DNA of 64,000 nucleotides from Rhodoferax saidenbachensis (GCF_001955715.1 NZ_CP019239.1:3534001-3598000); one strand, 5' to 3'. Shown: positions 9,838 to 18,786, numbered from the stretch's first letter. Numbers and translations: made by a program. The notes: generated by a model from the sequence alone, not told the origin.

Positions 9838-11651
9838 GCGCCGCCCGCTTCTGCGCCCACATGTGGCGATGTATCGGGCTGGCCGTGCTTTGGGGCATGT
9901 CGGTGTGCGCCACCGCGGGGACACCTGCGGCGCAAGGCGACCTACAGGTCTTGCAGGCCGGACAACCTGCATTTGAAATCCAGAGCGACATTCCCACCCT
10001 GCTGGAGATCGGGGCCAGCGCAGGCATCGATGCCATTGCCGGTGGCGCGCGGGGTGCCTTTGTGCCCCACCCCGCCAGCACCATCCAGCCCCTGGACGAC
10101 CACAGCACCCTGTGGATGCAACTGCGCCTGCACCGCAACGCCGACGCCCCCTCCCCGTGGACCCTGCACATTCCCCTGCCCCACCTGGACCAGGCGGTGC
10201 TGTACCAGCCGGATGGCAAGGGGGGGTGGCGGCGCCAGGAGGCCGGGGACACCGTGGCCGTCAACGACTGGGCACATCCCGGGCTGTACCCCGACTTTGA
10301 ACTGCAATTGCCTGCTGGGACAACGCAAACCGTTTACCTGCAGATCCGCAATTACAAACACAGCGGCATCCCGCTGCGCCTGGCCAGTGCCGAGGCCCGG
10401 CAGGCACAACGCAGCGTCGAATACGTGGCCATTGGCGCGATGGTCGGCACGCTGCTGATGCTGTTGGGCTCCTGCCTCATCCATTACGCCGTGACAGGGG
10501 ACAAGGCGCATGGCTGGTACGCCGCCTACACCGCCCTGATCGTGGTGGTGATTACCAGCGCTGCAGGGCTGTCAGGCCAGTGGCTGTGGCCCGACTCGCC
10601 GATCTGGTCCAACTACTCGTACATGGTGCTGCCGGTGCTGGGCGTGGGCGTGACAGTGCTGTTCGTACGCCATGTCTGCGGCTTGCGAAACCGCTTCCCG
10701 ATTCTCGAACGTTGCCTGGCCTGGTTTGGTTGGGCCTGCCTTCCGCTGGCGTGTCTGAGCTTCCTACCCGAACGGACCATGGCCGCCGACCTCCACGGCG
10801 CCTACCTTGCAATCGGTCCCCTGCTGGCGCTGGGCGCAGCCATTGCGACCTGGCGCCGCGGCAACACGATCGGGAAATGGCTGTTCCTGGCCTACCTGCC
10901 GCAAAGCCTGGCCGTGCTGTATCTGGCAGCACAGATGTACAGCCTTGTGCCCACGCTGTGGGAGGCGCGCTACGCCATGCTGGCCGGTGTGGCGTTCTCG
11001 GTGCCGCTGCTGCTGCAGGCCCTGAACATGCGCACGCGCGAGCGCCGTGAAGTGGAAGACCGCGCCAACGCGCTGCCCACCCAGGATGCCCTGACCGGCC
11101 TGCTCAACAAGGAACAGTTCATGGTGCAGGTAGAGGCCGCCCTGACCCGCGCAGTGGAAGACAAGGAGCCCGCCGCGATCGTGCTGGTCGAAGTGACCAA
11201 CCACGAGAACTTGCGCAAGGCCTTTGGCGATGCGCTGGCCGAGCAGTGCCTGCTGCGCGCGGTGGTCAAGCTGCACCGCGTGCTGCGCGATGTGGACCCG
11301 GCGGGCCGCGTGGATACGGCACGCTTTGGCCTGGTGCTGGAGGGCCTCTCCAGTCGCAACACCATCAACGAGCGCATGGTGCGCCTGATCGCTTCGGGCC
11401 TGATCCCGCTACCCGGCCTGCAGCCCGAAGTCACGCTGCATTTCCACGTAACCTGCGTGCTGCTCAACGAGATGATTCCCGACCCACGCACCATCCTCGA
11501 CCAGTTGGGCGCGTTGATGAGCGAAATGTCACCACGCACACGCCGCCCTATCCGCTTCCTGGAACCCGAAATGACCGTGCCTGCGGCGTTGCAGGCGGCT
11601 TCGGAATTTGGCCCCAACGACACGCAGAGCCTTGGCCTGCTGGGGCCCTGA
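9834..11651 (+). CDS. 7TM-DISM sensor with degenerate GGDEF domain (second of tandem pair)
   Basis: 605 residues, clearly a paralogue of the gene before it: signal peptide, periplasmic domain (LWMQLRLHRNADAPSPWTLHIPLPHLDQAVLYQPDG, written here as landmarks at about 90-130), about seven membrane helices, then [15 protein letters not shown] and a GGDEF-fold domain. The active-site motif is DTARF (494-498), with the catalytic acids lost in a different way from its sister. The RxxD motif remains as RDVD (485-488). Both copies end with the same [13 protein letters not shown] tail. The ATGA overlap at 9834-9837 implies coupled translation. The pair may act as a heterodimer. Whether it binds c-di-GMP is inference. 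Confidence 0.85.
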   Translation: MSAARFCAHMWRCIGLAVLWGMSVCATAGTPAAQGDLQVLQAGQPAFEIQSDIPTLLEIGASAGIDAIAGGARGAFVPHPASTIQPLDDHSTLWMQLRLHRNADAPSPWTLHIPLPHLDQAVLYQPDGKGGWRRQEAGDTVAVNDWAHPGLYPDFELQLPAGTTQTVYLQIRNYKHSGIPLRLASAEARQAQRSVEYVAIGAMVGTLLMLLGSCLIHYAVTGDKAHGWYAAYTALIVVVITSAAGLSGQWLWPDSPIWSNYSYMVLPVLGVGVTVLFVRHVCGLRNRFPILERCLAWFGWACLPLACLSFLPERTMAADLHGAYLAIGPLLALGAAIATWRRGNTIGKWLFLAYLPQSLAVLYLAAQMYSLVPTLWEARYAMLAGVAFSVPLLLQALNMRTRERREVEDRANALPTQDALTGLLNKEQFMVQVEAALTRAVEDKEPAAIVLVEVTNHENLRKAFGDALAEQCLLRAVVKLHRVLRDVDPAGRVDTARFGLVLEGLSSRNTINERMVRLIASGLIPLPGLQPEVTLHFHVTCVLLNEMIPDPRTILDQLGALMSEMSPRTRRPIRFLEPEMTVPAALQAASEFGPNDTQSLGLLGP

Positions 11652-11665
11652 GGCAGCGTTCAGCC

Positions 11666-12562
11666 TCAGTCCGCAAACGCGTAGCTGCCACCCACGGCCT
11701 GGCCGACACGCAGCACGGCACCGCTGCCCTGTACCACCATGGCATTCATGCCAAAGGTGATGGCACCGTTCAGACGCGCATCGCTGCGGTAGGTTTGCAG
11801 GGCATCACTGACCGCCGGGCTACTCTCGGCGGTGTGGGGGTCAATGTTCGGAATGGGGCAACGTGCGCAGGGTTTGACCAGACGCATTTCGGCCCCTAGC
11901 CCTTGCCCTGATTGCGCAGGCAGCTCCTGAAATGAGAGCAAATCGAGATGGTCTTCGTCATGCGCATCGAGCCCCGACAGCACCACATTCGGGCGAAAAC
12001 GCTCCACCCCCACCGGGCCCTGGTCCGCGTGCTGCAGGCGTGTGTTGAGTTCCTCCACGGCGGTTTCAGTGGTGACCAGCACGGCAAAGCCGTCGCTGAA
12101 CTGGTTGGGCGCGTCCACCCCTTGTGTCCATTTGGGGCTGGAGAGGCGGCGCACGGCCGGATCAAACCGCACCAGGCGCAAACCGGAGTACCGCAAAAAG
12201 TCGCTGAACCACAAGGCCGCGGCGTCGCCCATGTCCAGCGCCTGCACCGTGTCATCCCACACCTGAACGCTGCGCGGGTCGCCCTGCGCCTGCAAACCCA
12301 CGCCCAACTCCTGCATGCCGGGCGCACGCAGCACCAGTGCATCGGCCGTGATTTCGGGCTGCACCAGCACCATGCGGGCACATTCACGCTGTGACAGAAA
12401 CATCCCATCGGCGTCCACCACCATCCAGGCGCGGTCCCACTCCAGCCCGGTGCCCTGCAACACCGCCTGCTGCACCTGGATACCGGCGCAGGACTTCACC
12501 GGGTAAATAAACAGCCGCGACACCGTGGCCTGTACATCCATTGCCTCTACGTCTTGCGGCAT
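11666..12562 (-). CDS. MOSC-domain protein
   Basis: 298 residues. The N-terminal MOSC beta-barrel begins VSRLFIYPVKSCAGIQV, and the C-terminal MOSC domain contains RFRPNVVLSG and LVKPCARCPIPNIDP with conserved Cys residues thought to bind sulfur or molybdenum cofactor. Proteins of this type are related to YcbX and the molybdenum cofactor sulfurase C-terminus and reduce N-hydroxylated compounds or carry sulfur; the substrate is not evident. An alternative start is ATG at 12541. It is convergent with the sensor pair, 14 nt apart, and divergent from the monooxygenase gene. Confidence 0.88.
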   Translation of the reverse strand: MPQDVEAMDVQATVSRLFIYPVKSCAGIQVQQAVLQGTGLEWDRAWMVVDADGMFLSQRECARMVLVQPEITADALVLRAPGMQELGVGLQAQGDPRSVQVWDDTVQALDMGDAAALWFSDFLRYSGLRLVRFDPAVRRLSSPKWTQGVDAPNQFSDGFAVLVTTETAVEELNTRLQHADQGPVGVERFRPNVVLSGLDAHDEDHLDLLSFQELPAQSGQGLGAEMRLVKPCARCPIPNIDPHTAESSPAVSDALQTYRSDARLNGAITFGMNAMVVQGSGAVLRVGQAVGGSYAFAD

Positions 12563-12632
12563 CGTTCTATCCTTGTTACGGGGGCGGGATTGGCCCCACG
12601 CAGGATTGTGCCCCGCCTTCTACAATGGCCGC

Positions 12633-13793
12633 ATGGCAAGACCCTATGACATCTGTATCCGCGGCGCCGGCATTGTGGGCCGCACGCTGGCGCTGCATCT
12701 GGCGTCCAAACGTTTGCGCGTGGCACTGGTGAGCGCACCCGGTAATCCCGCCGGCCACTCCGATGTGCGGGCCTATGCGCTGAACCAGTCCTCCAAAACC
12801 TTGCTTGAAGCGGTGCGCTGCTGGCCCGACGCGCCGCACGCCACCGCCGTGGTGTCCATGCAGGTGCATGGTGACGAGGGCGGCGAGGTGGCGTTCTCCG
12901 CCACAGAGCAAGGTGTCGACGCGCTGAACTGGATCGTCGATGTGCCGGTGCTGGAGAAGCTGCTGACAGAGGCTGTGCGTTTCCAGCCGCTGATCGAGGT
13001 GGTGGAAACACCGCAGACCGCGGCGCTGACGGTGGTCTGCGAAGGCCGGGCCAGCCGCACGCGTGAAGAATTTGGCGTGGACTTTGATGTCACGCCCTAC
13101 GACCAGTGGGCTGTGGCGGCCCGTGTGCAGTGCGAACAACCACACGACCAGGTGGCACGCCAGTGGTTTTCGCAGGGCGAAGTGCTGGCTTTTTTGCCTT
13201 TGGACGGCGCTGCGGGGAACTTGTGCGCGCTGGTGTGGTCTGTCTCTGCAGAACGCGCACCCTTATTACAAGCCATGTCCCCCGATACTTTCTGCGAAAC
13301 CCTGCAAACCGCCAGCCATGGCGCGCTGGGTGCGCTCACGCTCGCCAGCGAACGCCACACCTGGCCGCTGCAGCAGGCCCAAGCCCGGCGCTGGAGCGGC
13401 ACGTCCGCCCAGGGCGCTTGGGTATTGGCGGGTGACGCCGCCCACACCGTGCATCCGCTGGCCGGCCAGGGCCTGAACCTGGGCCTGGCCGACGTGGCCG
13501 AGCTGGTGCGCCTGCTGGACGGCCGTGCCTATTGGCGCAGCGTGGGAGATACCCGCCTGCTGCGCCAGTACGAACGTGCCCGCAAGGCCGACTTGGCACT
13601 GGTGGGCAACACCGGCGACGCGCTGCAACAGCTCTTCGCCCATGCCCACCCCAGCCTGCAAACCCTGCGCAACTGGGGCATGAACCAGTTTGAACGCAGC
13701 GGGCTCATCAAACACTGGGTGGCGCGCCGTGCCATGGGCACCACCGCCAATCCGCCCCCCTCACCGAACCGCGAAGAAAGCACCGCTCCATGA
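12633..13793 (+). CDS. FAD-dependent monooxygenase of the UbiH/COQ6 family
   Basis: 386 residues from ATG at 12633, which is followed at once by the FAD-binding Rossmann motif DICIRGAGIVGRTLALHLA. The second FAD motif, GDAAHTVHPLAGQGLNLGLADV (about 267-288), is diagnostic of the UbiH/UbiF/VisC hydroxylases. These enzymes hydroxylate the ubiquinone ring in the inner membrane. Which ring carbon it acts on cannot be decided from sequence. The open frame extends upstream to 12525, but that part precedes the family's conserved N-terminus. Its stop overlaps the dsbC start (ATGA, 13790-13793). Confidence 0.88.
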   Translation: MARPYDICIRGAGIVGRTLALHLASKRLRVALVSAPGNPAGHSDVRAYALNQSSKTLLEAVRCWPDAPHATAVVSMQVHGDEGGEVAFSATEQGVDALNWIVDVPVLEKLLTEAVRFQPLIEVVETPQTAALTVVCEGRASRTREEFGVDFDVTPYDQWAVAARVQCEQPHDQVARQWFSQGEVLAFLPLDGAAGNLCALVWSVSAERAPLLQAMSPDTFCETLQTASHGALGALTLASERHTWPLQQAQARRWSGTSAQGAWVLAGDAAHTVHPLAGQGLNLGLADVAELVRLLDGRAYWRSVGDTRLLRQYERARKADLALVGNTGDALQQLFAHAHPSLQTLRNWGMNQFERSGLIKHWVARRAMGTTANPPPSPNREESTAP

Positions 13794-14512
13794 AATCAAT
13801 AGTCCGTACCCTGTTGGCCGCGACCCTGATGGCCACTTGCCTGGGCGCTTTTGCCCAGGAAGCCGTCATCCGCAAGAACATCGCCGAACGGCTGCCCCAG
13901 CTCAAGGCCATCGACCAGATCAGCAAGACCCCCATCGCCGGCATCTATGAGTTGCGCGTCAATGGCACCGAGATTTACTACACCGATGCGCAAGGCAACT
14001 ACCTGTTCCAGGGCAACCTGATCGACATCAAGCAGCGCCGCAACCTGACCGAAGAACGGGTGGACAAACTCACCGCCATCAAGTTCGATTCCCTGCCATT
14101 CAAGGACGCCTTCACCATCGTGCGCGGAAACGGCTCACGCAAGATCGCTGTGTTTGAAGACCCCAACTGCGGCTACTGCAAACGTTTTGAGCGCGACCTG
14201 CAAAAGGTCGACAACGTGACCATCTACATGTTCCTCTACCCCATTCTGGGGGCCGACTCGACCGAAAAATCCAAGGCCATCTGGTGCACCAAGGACAAGG
14301 GCCAGGCGTGGCAAGACTGGATGCTGCGCGACCAGGCCGCCCCGGCCGCTGCCGCCACCTGTGACACCGCAGCCCTCGCCCGCAATGTAGAGCTGGGCCG
14401 CACCTACAAGATCACGGGCACCCCCACCCTGCTGTTCGTCAACGGCAACCGTGTGCCCGGCGCGATTGACAGCACGCAGGTAGAGAAACACCTGGCCGAC
14501 GCCAAGTCATGA
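13790..14512 (+). CDS. dsbC: Periplasmic disulfide isomerase of the DsbC family
   Basis: 240 residues. A signal peptide (1-22, ending GAFAQ) is followed by the DsbC dimerisation domain (IAGIYELRVNGTEIYYTDAQG) and a thioredoxin fold with the active site CGYC at residues 127-130 in FEDPNCGYCKRFE. The cis-proline loop is GTPTLLF. A second Cys pair (TWC..., ATC...) is as in DsbC. The protein reshuffles wrong disulfides in the periplasm. It is translationally coupled to both neighbours by ATGA overlaps (13790 and 14509). Confidence 0.93.
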   Translation: MKSIVRTLLAATLMATCLGAFAQEAVIRKNIAERLPQLKAIDQISKTPIAGIYELRVNGTEIYYTDAQGNYLFQGNLIDIKQRRNLTEERVDKLTAIKFDSLPFKDAFTIVRGNGSRKIAVFEDPNCGYCKRFERDLQKVDNVTIYMFLYPILGADSTEKSKAIWCTKDKGQAWQDWMLRDQAAPAAAATCDTAALARNVELGRTYKITGTPTLLFVNGNRVPGAIDSTQVEKHLADAKS

Positions 14513-16347
14513 GTCGGGCCCCCGCAGCTTCAGCCGCGGTCCACTACCGGGTTGAAGTCGCCGACCTCCACGCCCACCTGTTCCGCATCACGCTGACACT
14601 GGCCAGCCCGGCGGCACAGCAGGAGCTGCGCCTGCCGGTGTGGATTCCGGGCAGCTACCTGGTGCGCGAGTTTTCCAAGAATCTGCAGAAACTGCAGTGC
14701 CACCAGGGCAAACGGTCGCTGGCTGCCCAGCAAACTGACAAGGCCACCTGGATGGTCGACTGCCAACCTGGGCAGGCGCTGCAAGTGCAGTACGAGGTCT
14801 ACGCGTTTGACAACTCGGTGCGCACCGCTTGGCTGGATGCCACGCGCGGTTTTTTCAACGGCACCAGTCTGTTCCTTCGCGCCATCGGTTGTGAGGCGCT
14901 GCCGCACCAGATGGAACTGCTGCCCGTGCTCAGTGCCAGCGACTGGAGCGTGGCCACGGGCCTGACGCCACTGCGAACCAATAGCAAAGGCTTTGGCAGC
15001 TACAGCGCCGACGACTACGACACGCTGGTGGACTGCCCGGTGGAAATGGGGCCGTTCTGGAGCGGCAGTTTTGAGGCCTATGGCATACCGCACCGCTTTG
15101 TCGTGGCGGGCGCGCCGCCCAGCTTCGACGGCGCACAACTGCTGGCCGACACCCAGGCCATCTGTGAAGCGGAAATCCGCTTCTGGCACGGCGACAGCAT
15201 CAAAAATGATAGCGGATTGCGCAAGCGGGACAAGGGCCAGAGCCCGATTCCATTCAAAAATTACGTCTTCATGCTCAACGCGGTGCACGACGGCTACGGC
15301 GGCCTGGAGCACCGCAACTCCACCGCGCTGATCTGTACGCGCAAGGACTTGCCGCGCCTTCCGCGCACCACGCTGGCCCCCACCGCGCACAAACAGCCCG
15401 AGGGCTACACCACGCTCCTGGGGCTGATCAGCCACGAATACTTCCACACCTGGAACGTCAAACGCCTGCGCCCAGCCGAGTTCGCGCGCTACGACTACAC
15501 CCAGGAGAACTACACCCAACTGTTGTGGTTCTTCGAGGGCTTTACCAGCTACTACGATGACCTGCTGTTGCGCCGCGCCAAACGCATAGACCACGCGACC
15601 TACCTCAAGCTCATCACCAAGACAATCAACCAGGTGCAACAGACACCGGGGCGGCTGGTGCAGACGGTCGCGCAGGCCAGTTTTGACGCCTGGGTCAAGT
15701 ACTACCGCCAGGACGAAAACACCGCCAACGCAACGGTCAGCTACTACACCAAGGGTTCGCTGGTGGCCATGTGCCTGGACCTCACGCTGCGCGCGGAAGG
15801 CAAAACCACGCTGGATGATGTAATGCGCGCGCTGTGGCAGCGCTGCGCAGGCGGCCCCATGGCCGAGGCCGACCTGCTGGCCGTGCTGCAGACCTTGGCC
15901 GGGCGCTCCTACGCCAAAGAACTGGCACGCTGGGTACACAGCACCGCCGAGCTGCCGCTGGCCGAACTGCTGGAGCAACACGGCCTGCAGGTGCACCGCG
16001 AGCCGGACCAGGTGGCGCAGCAATTGGGCCTGCGGGTCAAGGAAAGCGGCGGTGTCTTTGTTCAGCAGGTGCTGCGCGGTGGTGTGGCCGAGAAGGCCGG
16101 TTTTGCCAGCGGTGACGAGTGGATTGCGGTGGAGATGCCCAGTGGCACTGCCCGTGGCCCCTGGCGTCTGCAAACCCTGGACGAGCTCACGCTGTACAGC
16201 GGCAAGGCCAAGACGGTCAAAGCCATCGTGGTGCGGGACAAGCGGCTGCTCACGCTGAACCTTGCCATGCCCAAACCCTCCACTGCCGTGCGGTTGTCGG
16301 TGCGTGACGGTGTCGCGGCAGGCAAGTGGTTGGACGGTACCAACTAA
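14509..16347 (+). CDS. M61-family metallopeptidase with C-terminal PDZ domain
   Basis: 612 residues. An N-terminal beta domain (VHYRVEVADLHAHLFRI...) leads to the gluzincin core with the zinc motif HEYFH at 309-313, followed by TWNVKRLRPAEF and WFFEGFTSYYDDL containing the downstream Glu ligand. A PDZ-like domain occupies about 490-590 (GVFVQQVLRGGVAEKAGFASGDEW). The family prototype is glycyl aminopeptidase. No signal peptide is seen, so it is probably cytoplasmic. Residues about 230-255 (SIKNDSGLRKRDKGQSPIP) are encoded by a copy of repeat A read in frame, between a conserved catalytic-domain lead-in and KNYVFMLNAVHDGYGGLEH. It is the last gene of the monooxygenase-dsbC-M61 run. Confidence 0.92.
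   Translation: MSRAPAASAAVHYRVEVADLHAHLFRITLTLASPAAQQELRLPVWIPGSYLVREFSKNLQKLQCHQGKRSLAAQQTDKATWMVDCQPGQALQVQYEVYAFDNSVRTAWLDATRGFFNGTSLFLRAIGCEALPHQMELLPVLSASDWSVATGLTPLRTNSKGFGSYSADDYDTLVDCPVEMGPFWSGSFEAYGIPHRFVVAGAPPSFDGAQLLADTQAICEAEIRFWHGDSIKNDSGLRKRDKGQSPIPFKNYVFMLNAVHDGYGGLEHRNSTALICTRKDLPRLPRTTLAPTAHKQPEGYTTLLGLISHEYFHTWNVKRLRPAEFARYDYTQENYTQLLWFFEGFTSYYDDLLLRRAKRIDHATYLKLITKTINQVQQTPGRLVQTVAQASFDAWVKYYRQDENTANATVSYYTKGSLVAMCLDLTLRAEGKTTLDDVMRALWQRCAGGPMAEADLLAVLQTLAGRSYAKELARWVHSTAELPLAELLEQHGLQVHREPDQVAQQLGLRVKESGGVFVQQVLRGGVAEKAGFASGDEWIAVEMPSGTARGPWRLQTLDELTLYSGKAKTVKAIVVRDKRLLTLNLAMPKPSTAVRLSVRDGVAAGKWLDGTN
15198..15268 (+). repeat. Interspersed repeat A, copy 3 (inside M61 gene, in frame)
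   Basis: AAAAATGATAGCGGATTGCG, then GGGCCAGAGCCC and TTCAAAAATT match the repeat in the sense orientation of the host gene. It keeps the reading frame and encodes a polar Lys/Arg/Ser-rich loop. Confidence 0.65.
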
Positions 16348-16365
16348 GGCTTTACGGCTTCAGGC

Positions 16366-16416
16366 CGTTCGCGTTGGGCTTGGCCTGTCCTGAGCTTGTC
16401 GATGGGCGAAACGCAG
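16366..16416 (-). repeat. Interspersed repeat C, copy 1
   Basis: On the minus strand it reads ATCGACAAGCTCAGGACAGG followed by GCGAACGG, a variant of the CTTCGACAAGCTCAG...GAACGG repeat found also at 60127. It fills the gap between the convergent M61 and hydratase genes. Confidence 0.6.
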
Positions 16417-16429
16417 CCCTACCCATCCG

Positions 16430-17245
16430 TCAAGAGCCGGTGAACTTGGCGGGGCGTTTCTCGCGAAACGCCTGCACGCCTTCCACGTAGTCGTGCGTGC
16501 GGCCCATGGCCGACTGGGCATCGCGCTCGGCATCGAGTTGCTGGTTCAGTGGGCGGCTGGTCGCGTCGCGCAACAGATGGCGTGTAGCCACCAGGGCCTG
16601 CGTGGGCATGTCGGCCAGCCGGGTGGCCAGGGCCATCGCGGCGGCCACGCAGTCGTCGGCCACGTCCCAGATCATTCCCCACTCCTTGGCCTGCGGCGCC
16701 ATCAGTTTGTCACCGGTCATGGCCAGCGCCAGCGCGCGCGGCATGCCCAGACGCTGCGGCAAAAACCAGGTGCTGCCCGCATCGGGCACCAGGCCAATCT
16801 TGCTGAAGGCCTGGATAAAGCTGGCGCCCGGCGCTGCAATCGCAATGTCACAGGCCAGCACGAACGACATACCCGCCCCAGCAGCCACGCCGTTGACCGC
16901 AGCCACCGTGGGCATGCGCAGGTTTTGCAGGCGCCGCGTCGTGGGGTTGAAAGCCTGTTCGATGCTCACTTCGGGGTCGGGTCGGGCAGCCGGGTTGTCC
17001 TGCGGGCCAAGCTCGCCGGTGTTGAGGTCGGCACCCGCGCAAAAACCGCGCCCGGCGCCGGTGAGCACCACAGCGCGAATCGTGGCGTTGGCCTCGGCCC
17101 GATCCAGTGCAGCCCACAAGGCGTGGTGCATTTCACGGGTGAAGGCATTGAGCGCGGCCGGGCGGTTCAGCGTGAGCAGGGCCACGTTGCCGTGCTCCGC
17201 GTACAGGACCAAGGACTCGCCGCAGGATGGGGTGGGGTCAGCCAT
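16430..17245 (-). CDS. Enoyl-CoA hydratase/isomerase (PaaG-like)
   Basis: 271 residues from ATG at 17245 (a second ATG at 17251 would add two). The crotonase fold shows TLNRPAALNAFTREMH, VVLTGAGRGFCAGADLN (oxyanion hole), AAVNGVAAGAGMSFVLACDIAIAAPGASF and FSKIGLVPDAGSTWFLPQRLG, where Asp in PDAG is the residue used by PaaG-type isomerases. It probably isomerises or hydrates an unsaturated acyl-CoA in fatty-acid or phenylacetate breakdown, though no paa genes are nearby. It is divergent from the second hydratase gene with a 55-nt gap, and convergent with the M61 gene. Confidence 0.88.
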   Translation of the reverse strand: MADPTPSCGESLVLYAEHGNVALLTLNRPAALNAFTREMHHALWAALDRAEANATIRAVVLTGAGRGFCAGADLNTGELGPQDNPAARPDPEVSIEQAFNPTTRRLQNLRMPTVAAVNGVAAGAGMSFVLACDIAIAAPGASFIQAFSKIGLVPDAGSTWFLPQRLGMPRALALAMTGDKLMAPQAKEWGMIWDVADDCVAAAMALATRLADMPTQALVATRHLLRDATSRPLNQQLDAERDAQSAMGRTHDYVEGVQAFREKRPAKFTGS

Positions 17246-17300
17246 ATGCAATGCCTCTTCGCTATAGTGGGGTTTCCAAATTCAACGCCTCAAACGCATC

Positions 17301-18080
17301 ATGACTTACGAATGCATCACCACCCGTACCGAAGGCGACAAGGTCGCCATCATCACGCTCAACCGCCCCAAGGCGCTCAACGCGCTGAACGACCAGCTCA
17401 TGGACGAGCTGGGCGCCGCGCTCAAGGGCTTTGACGCCGACCCTGCGATTGGCTGCATCGTGCTGACCGGCAGCGAAAAGGCGTTTGCCGCAGGTGCCGA
17501 CATCACGGCCATGGCCAAGTTCACCTTTGCCGACGCCTACAAAGGCGACTTCATCACCCGTAACTGGGAAACCATTCGTAACATCCGCAAGCCAGTGATC
17601 GCCGCGGTCAGCGGTTTTGCCCTGGGCGGCGGCTGCGAGCTGGCGATGATGTGTGACTTCATCATCGCCGCCGACAACGCCAAATTCGGCCAGCCCGAGA
17701 TCAAGCTGGGCATCATTCCCGGCGCAGGCGGCACACAGCGCCTGCCGCGTGCCGTGGGCAAGTCCAAAGCCATGGACATGGCCCTGACCGGCCGCATGAT
17801 GGACGCCACCGAGGCCGAACGCGCCGGGCTCGTGAGCCGTGTCGTGCCGCTGGACAAGCTGCAGGAAGAAACACTGGGCGCCGCGCTGCAAATCTGCGCG
17901 TTCTCCCAGGTCGCCGTGATGGCAGCCAAGGAATCGGTCAACCGCGCCTTTGAAGGCACGCTGGCCGACGGCATCGTTTTCGAACGCCGCCTGTTCCACG
18001 CCTTGTTTGCCACGGCCGACCAGAAAGAGGGCATGGACGCCTTCGTCAACAAGCGCCCGGCTGAATTCCAGCACCGTTGA
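17301..18080 (+). CDS. Enoyl-CoA hydratase, short-chain crotonase type
   Basis: 259 residues. Conserved crotonase segments are [51 protein letters not shown] with the first catalytic Glu, and [25 protein letters not shown] with the second Glu (PEI) and GAGG loop. Both catalytic Glu are present, so this is a true hydratase of trans-2-enoyl-CoA for beta-oxidation. The C-terminus (AEFQHR) matches the family. Its stop codon lies inside the -35 element of the downstream tRNA-Met promoter. Confidence 0.93.
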   Translation: MTYECITTRTEGDKVAIITLNRPKALNALNDQLMDELGAALKGFDADPAIGCIVLTGSEKAFAAGADITAMAKFTFADAYKGDFITRNWETIRNIRKPVIAAVSGFALGGGCELAMMCDFIIAADNAKFGQPEIKLGIIPGAGGTQRLPRAVGKSKAMDMALTGRMMDATEAERAGLVSRVVPLDKLQEETLGAALQICAFSQVAVMAAKESVNRAFEGTLADGIVFERRLFHALFATADQKEGMDAFVNKRPAEFQHR

Positions 18081-18105
18081 AGACCACCTCCAAAATGGCT
18101 ATAAT
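18077..18105 (+). promoter_or_regulatory. Sigma-70 promoter of tRNA-Met
   Basis: TTGAAG (18077-18082), 17-nt spacer, TATAAT (18100-18105), 11 nt before the mature tRNA 5' end. The TGA stop of the hydratase gene is within the -35 box. Confidence 0.8.
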
Positions 18106-18116
18106 CTTGGTCTTTC

Positions 18117-18193
18117 GGTCGTATAGCTCAGTTGGTTAGAGCGCAGCATTCATAATGCTGATGTCGGTGGTTCAAATCCACCTACGACCACCA
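18117..18193 (+). tRNA. tRNA-Met (anticodon CAT, elongator)
   Basis: 77 nt with encoded CCA. The acceptor stem GGTCGTA/TACGACC, D-arm GCTCAGTTGGTTAGAGC, anticodon stem-loop GCATTCATAATGC and T-arm with GGTTCAAATCC are all intact. The first base pair is G-C, unlike initiator tRNA, so it is the elongator form. Confidence 0.97.
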
Positions 18194-18202
18194 AAACCCG
18201 TC

Positions 18203-18240
18203 AAAACCCGCACCAGCTCTCGCTGTTGCGGGTTTTGCAT
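18203..18240 (+). terminator. Intrinsic terminator after tRNA-Met
   Basis: AAAACCCGC (18203-18211) pairs with GCGGGTTTT (18228-18236), nine base pairs with a 16-nt loop ending in TTTT. Confidence 0.75.
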
Positions 18241-18300
18241 TTAGGTGGCCCGGTGCTAGCATGGGCCACCCCACCACCGTCAAGCCTCTGGATACACACC

Positions 18301-18663
18301 ATGAACCGCTTTACTTTTGACTCCCGCCAACTGGCCCTGGCCGCGGCCGTTTTGGGCCTGGCGCTACCGGCCTTTGCACAGGACGCCCCTGTGCGCCCCT
18401 TCCCGCCCAAGGCCGAGCGCGGTGCCATGGTCATCACCAACCCGCCCGATCTGGTCCTGAATGGGAAAACTGCGCGCCTGTCGCCCGGCGCGCGCATTCG
18501 CGGCGCCAACAACATGCTGGTCATGTCGGGCGCCCTGGTGGGGCAAAACCTGCTGGTGAACTACGTGCTGGAACCCAACGGCCTGGTGCATGAGGTCTGG
18601 ATACTGACCGAGGCGGAAGCCAAACTCGTGCGGCCCACTGGCGGCATCACCCTGGTCAAGTAA
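18301..18663 (+). CDS. Small exported protein of unknown function
   Basis: 120 residues from ATG at 18301. An N-terminal signal peptide (about 1-26, LALAAAVLGLALPAFAQ with cleavage after AFA) precedes a mature domain of about 94 residues: MVITNPPDLVLNGKTARLSPGARIRG, then LLVNYVLEPNGLVHEVWILTEAEA. This looks like a small beta-rich periplasmic domain. I do not recognise a named family. Similar proteins often sit upstream of miaB in related bacteria as far as I recall. The upstream extension to 18226 runs through the tRNA terminator and is not used. Confidence 0.75.
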   Translation: MNRFTFDSRQLALAAAVLGLALPAFAQDAPVRPFPPKAERGAMVITNPPDLVLNGKTARLSPGARIRGANNMLVMSGALVGQNLLVNYVLEPNGLVHEVWILTEAEAKLVRPTGGITLVK

Positions 18664-18707
18664 GACCGGCGCCGCCGTCCACGTACGGGCATCCGGCCGC
18701 AGCACAG

Positions 18708-18780
18708 AATACAAGCCAAATAGGCCTCCAGCACTTGCCAAATAAGCGCAAGCAGCTACCAAAACAATAGCATTTTCGAG
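18708..18780 (-). repeat. Interspersed repeat A, copy 4 (before miaB)
   Basis: On the minus strand GCTATTGTTTTGGTAGCTGC, TTGCGCTTATTTGG and TGCTGGAGGCCTATTTGGCT. It is among the longest copies and ends 6 nt before the miaB ATG. Confidence 0.75.
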
Positions 18781-18786
18781 AACGCC

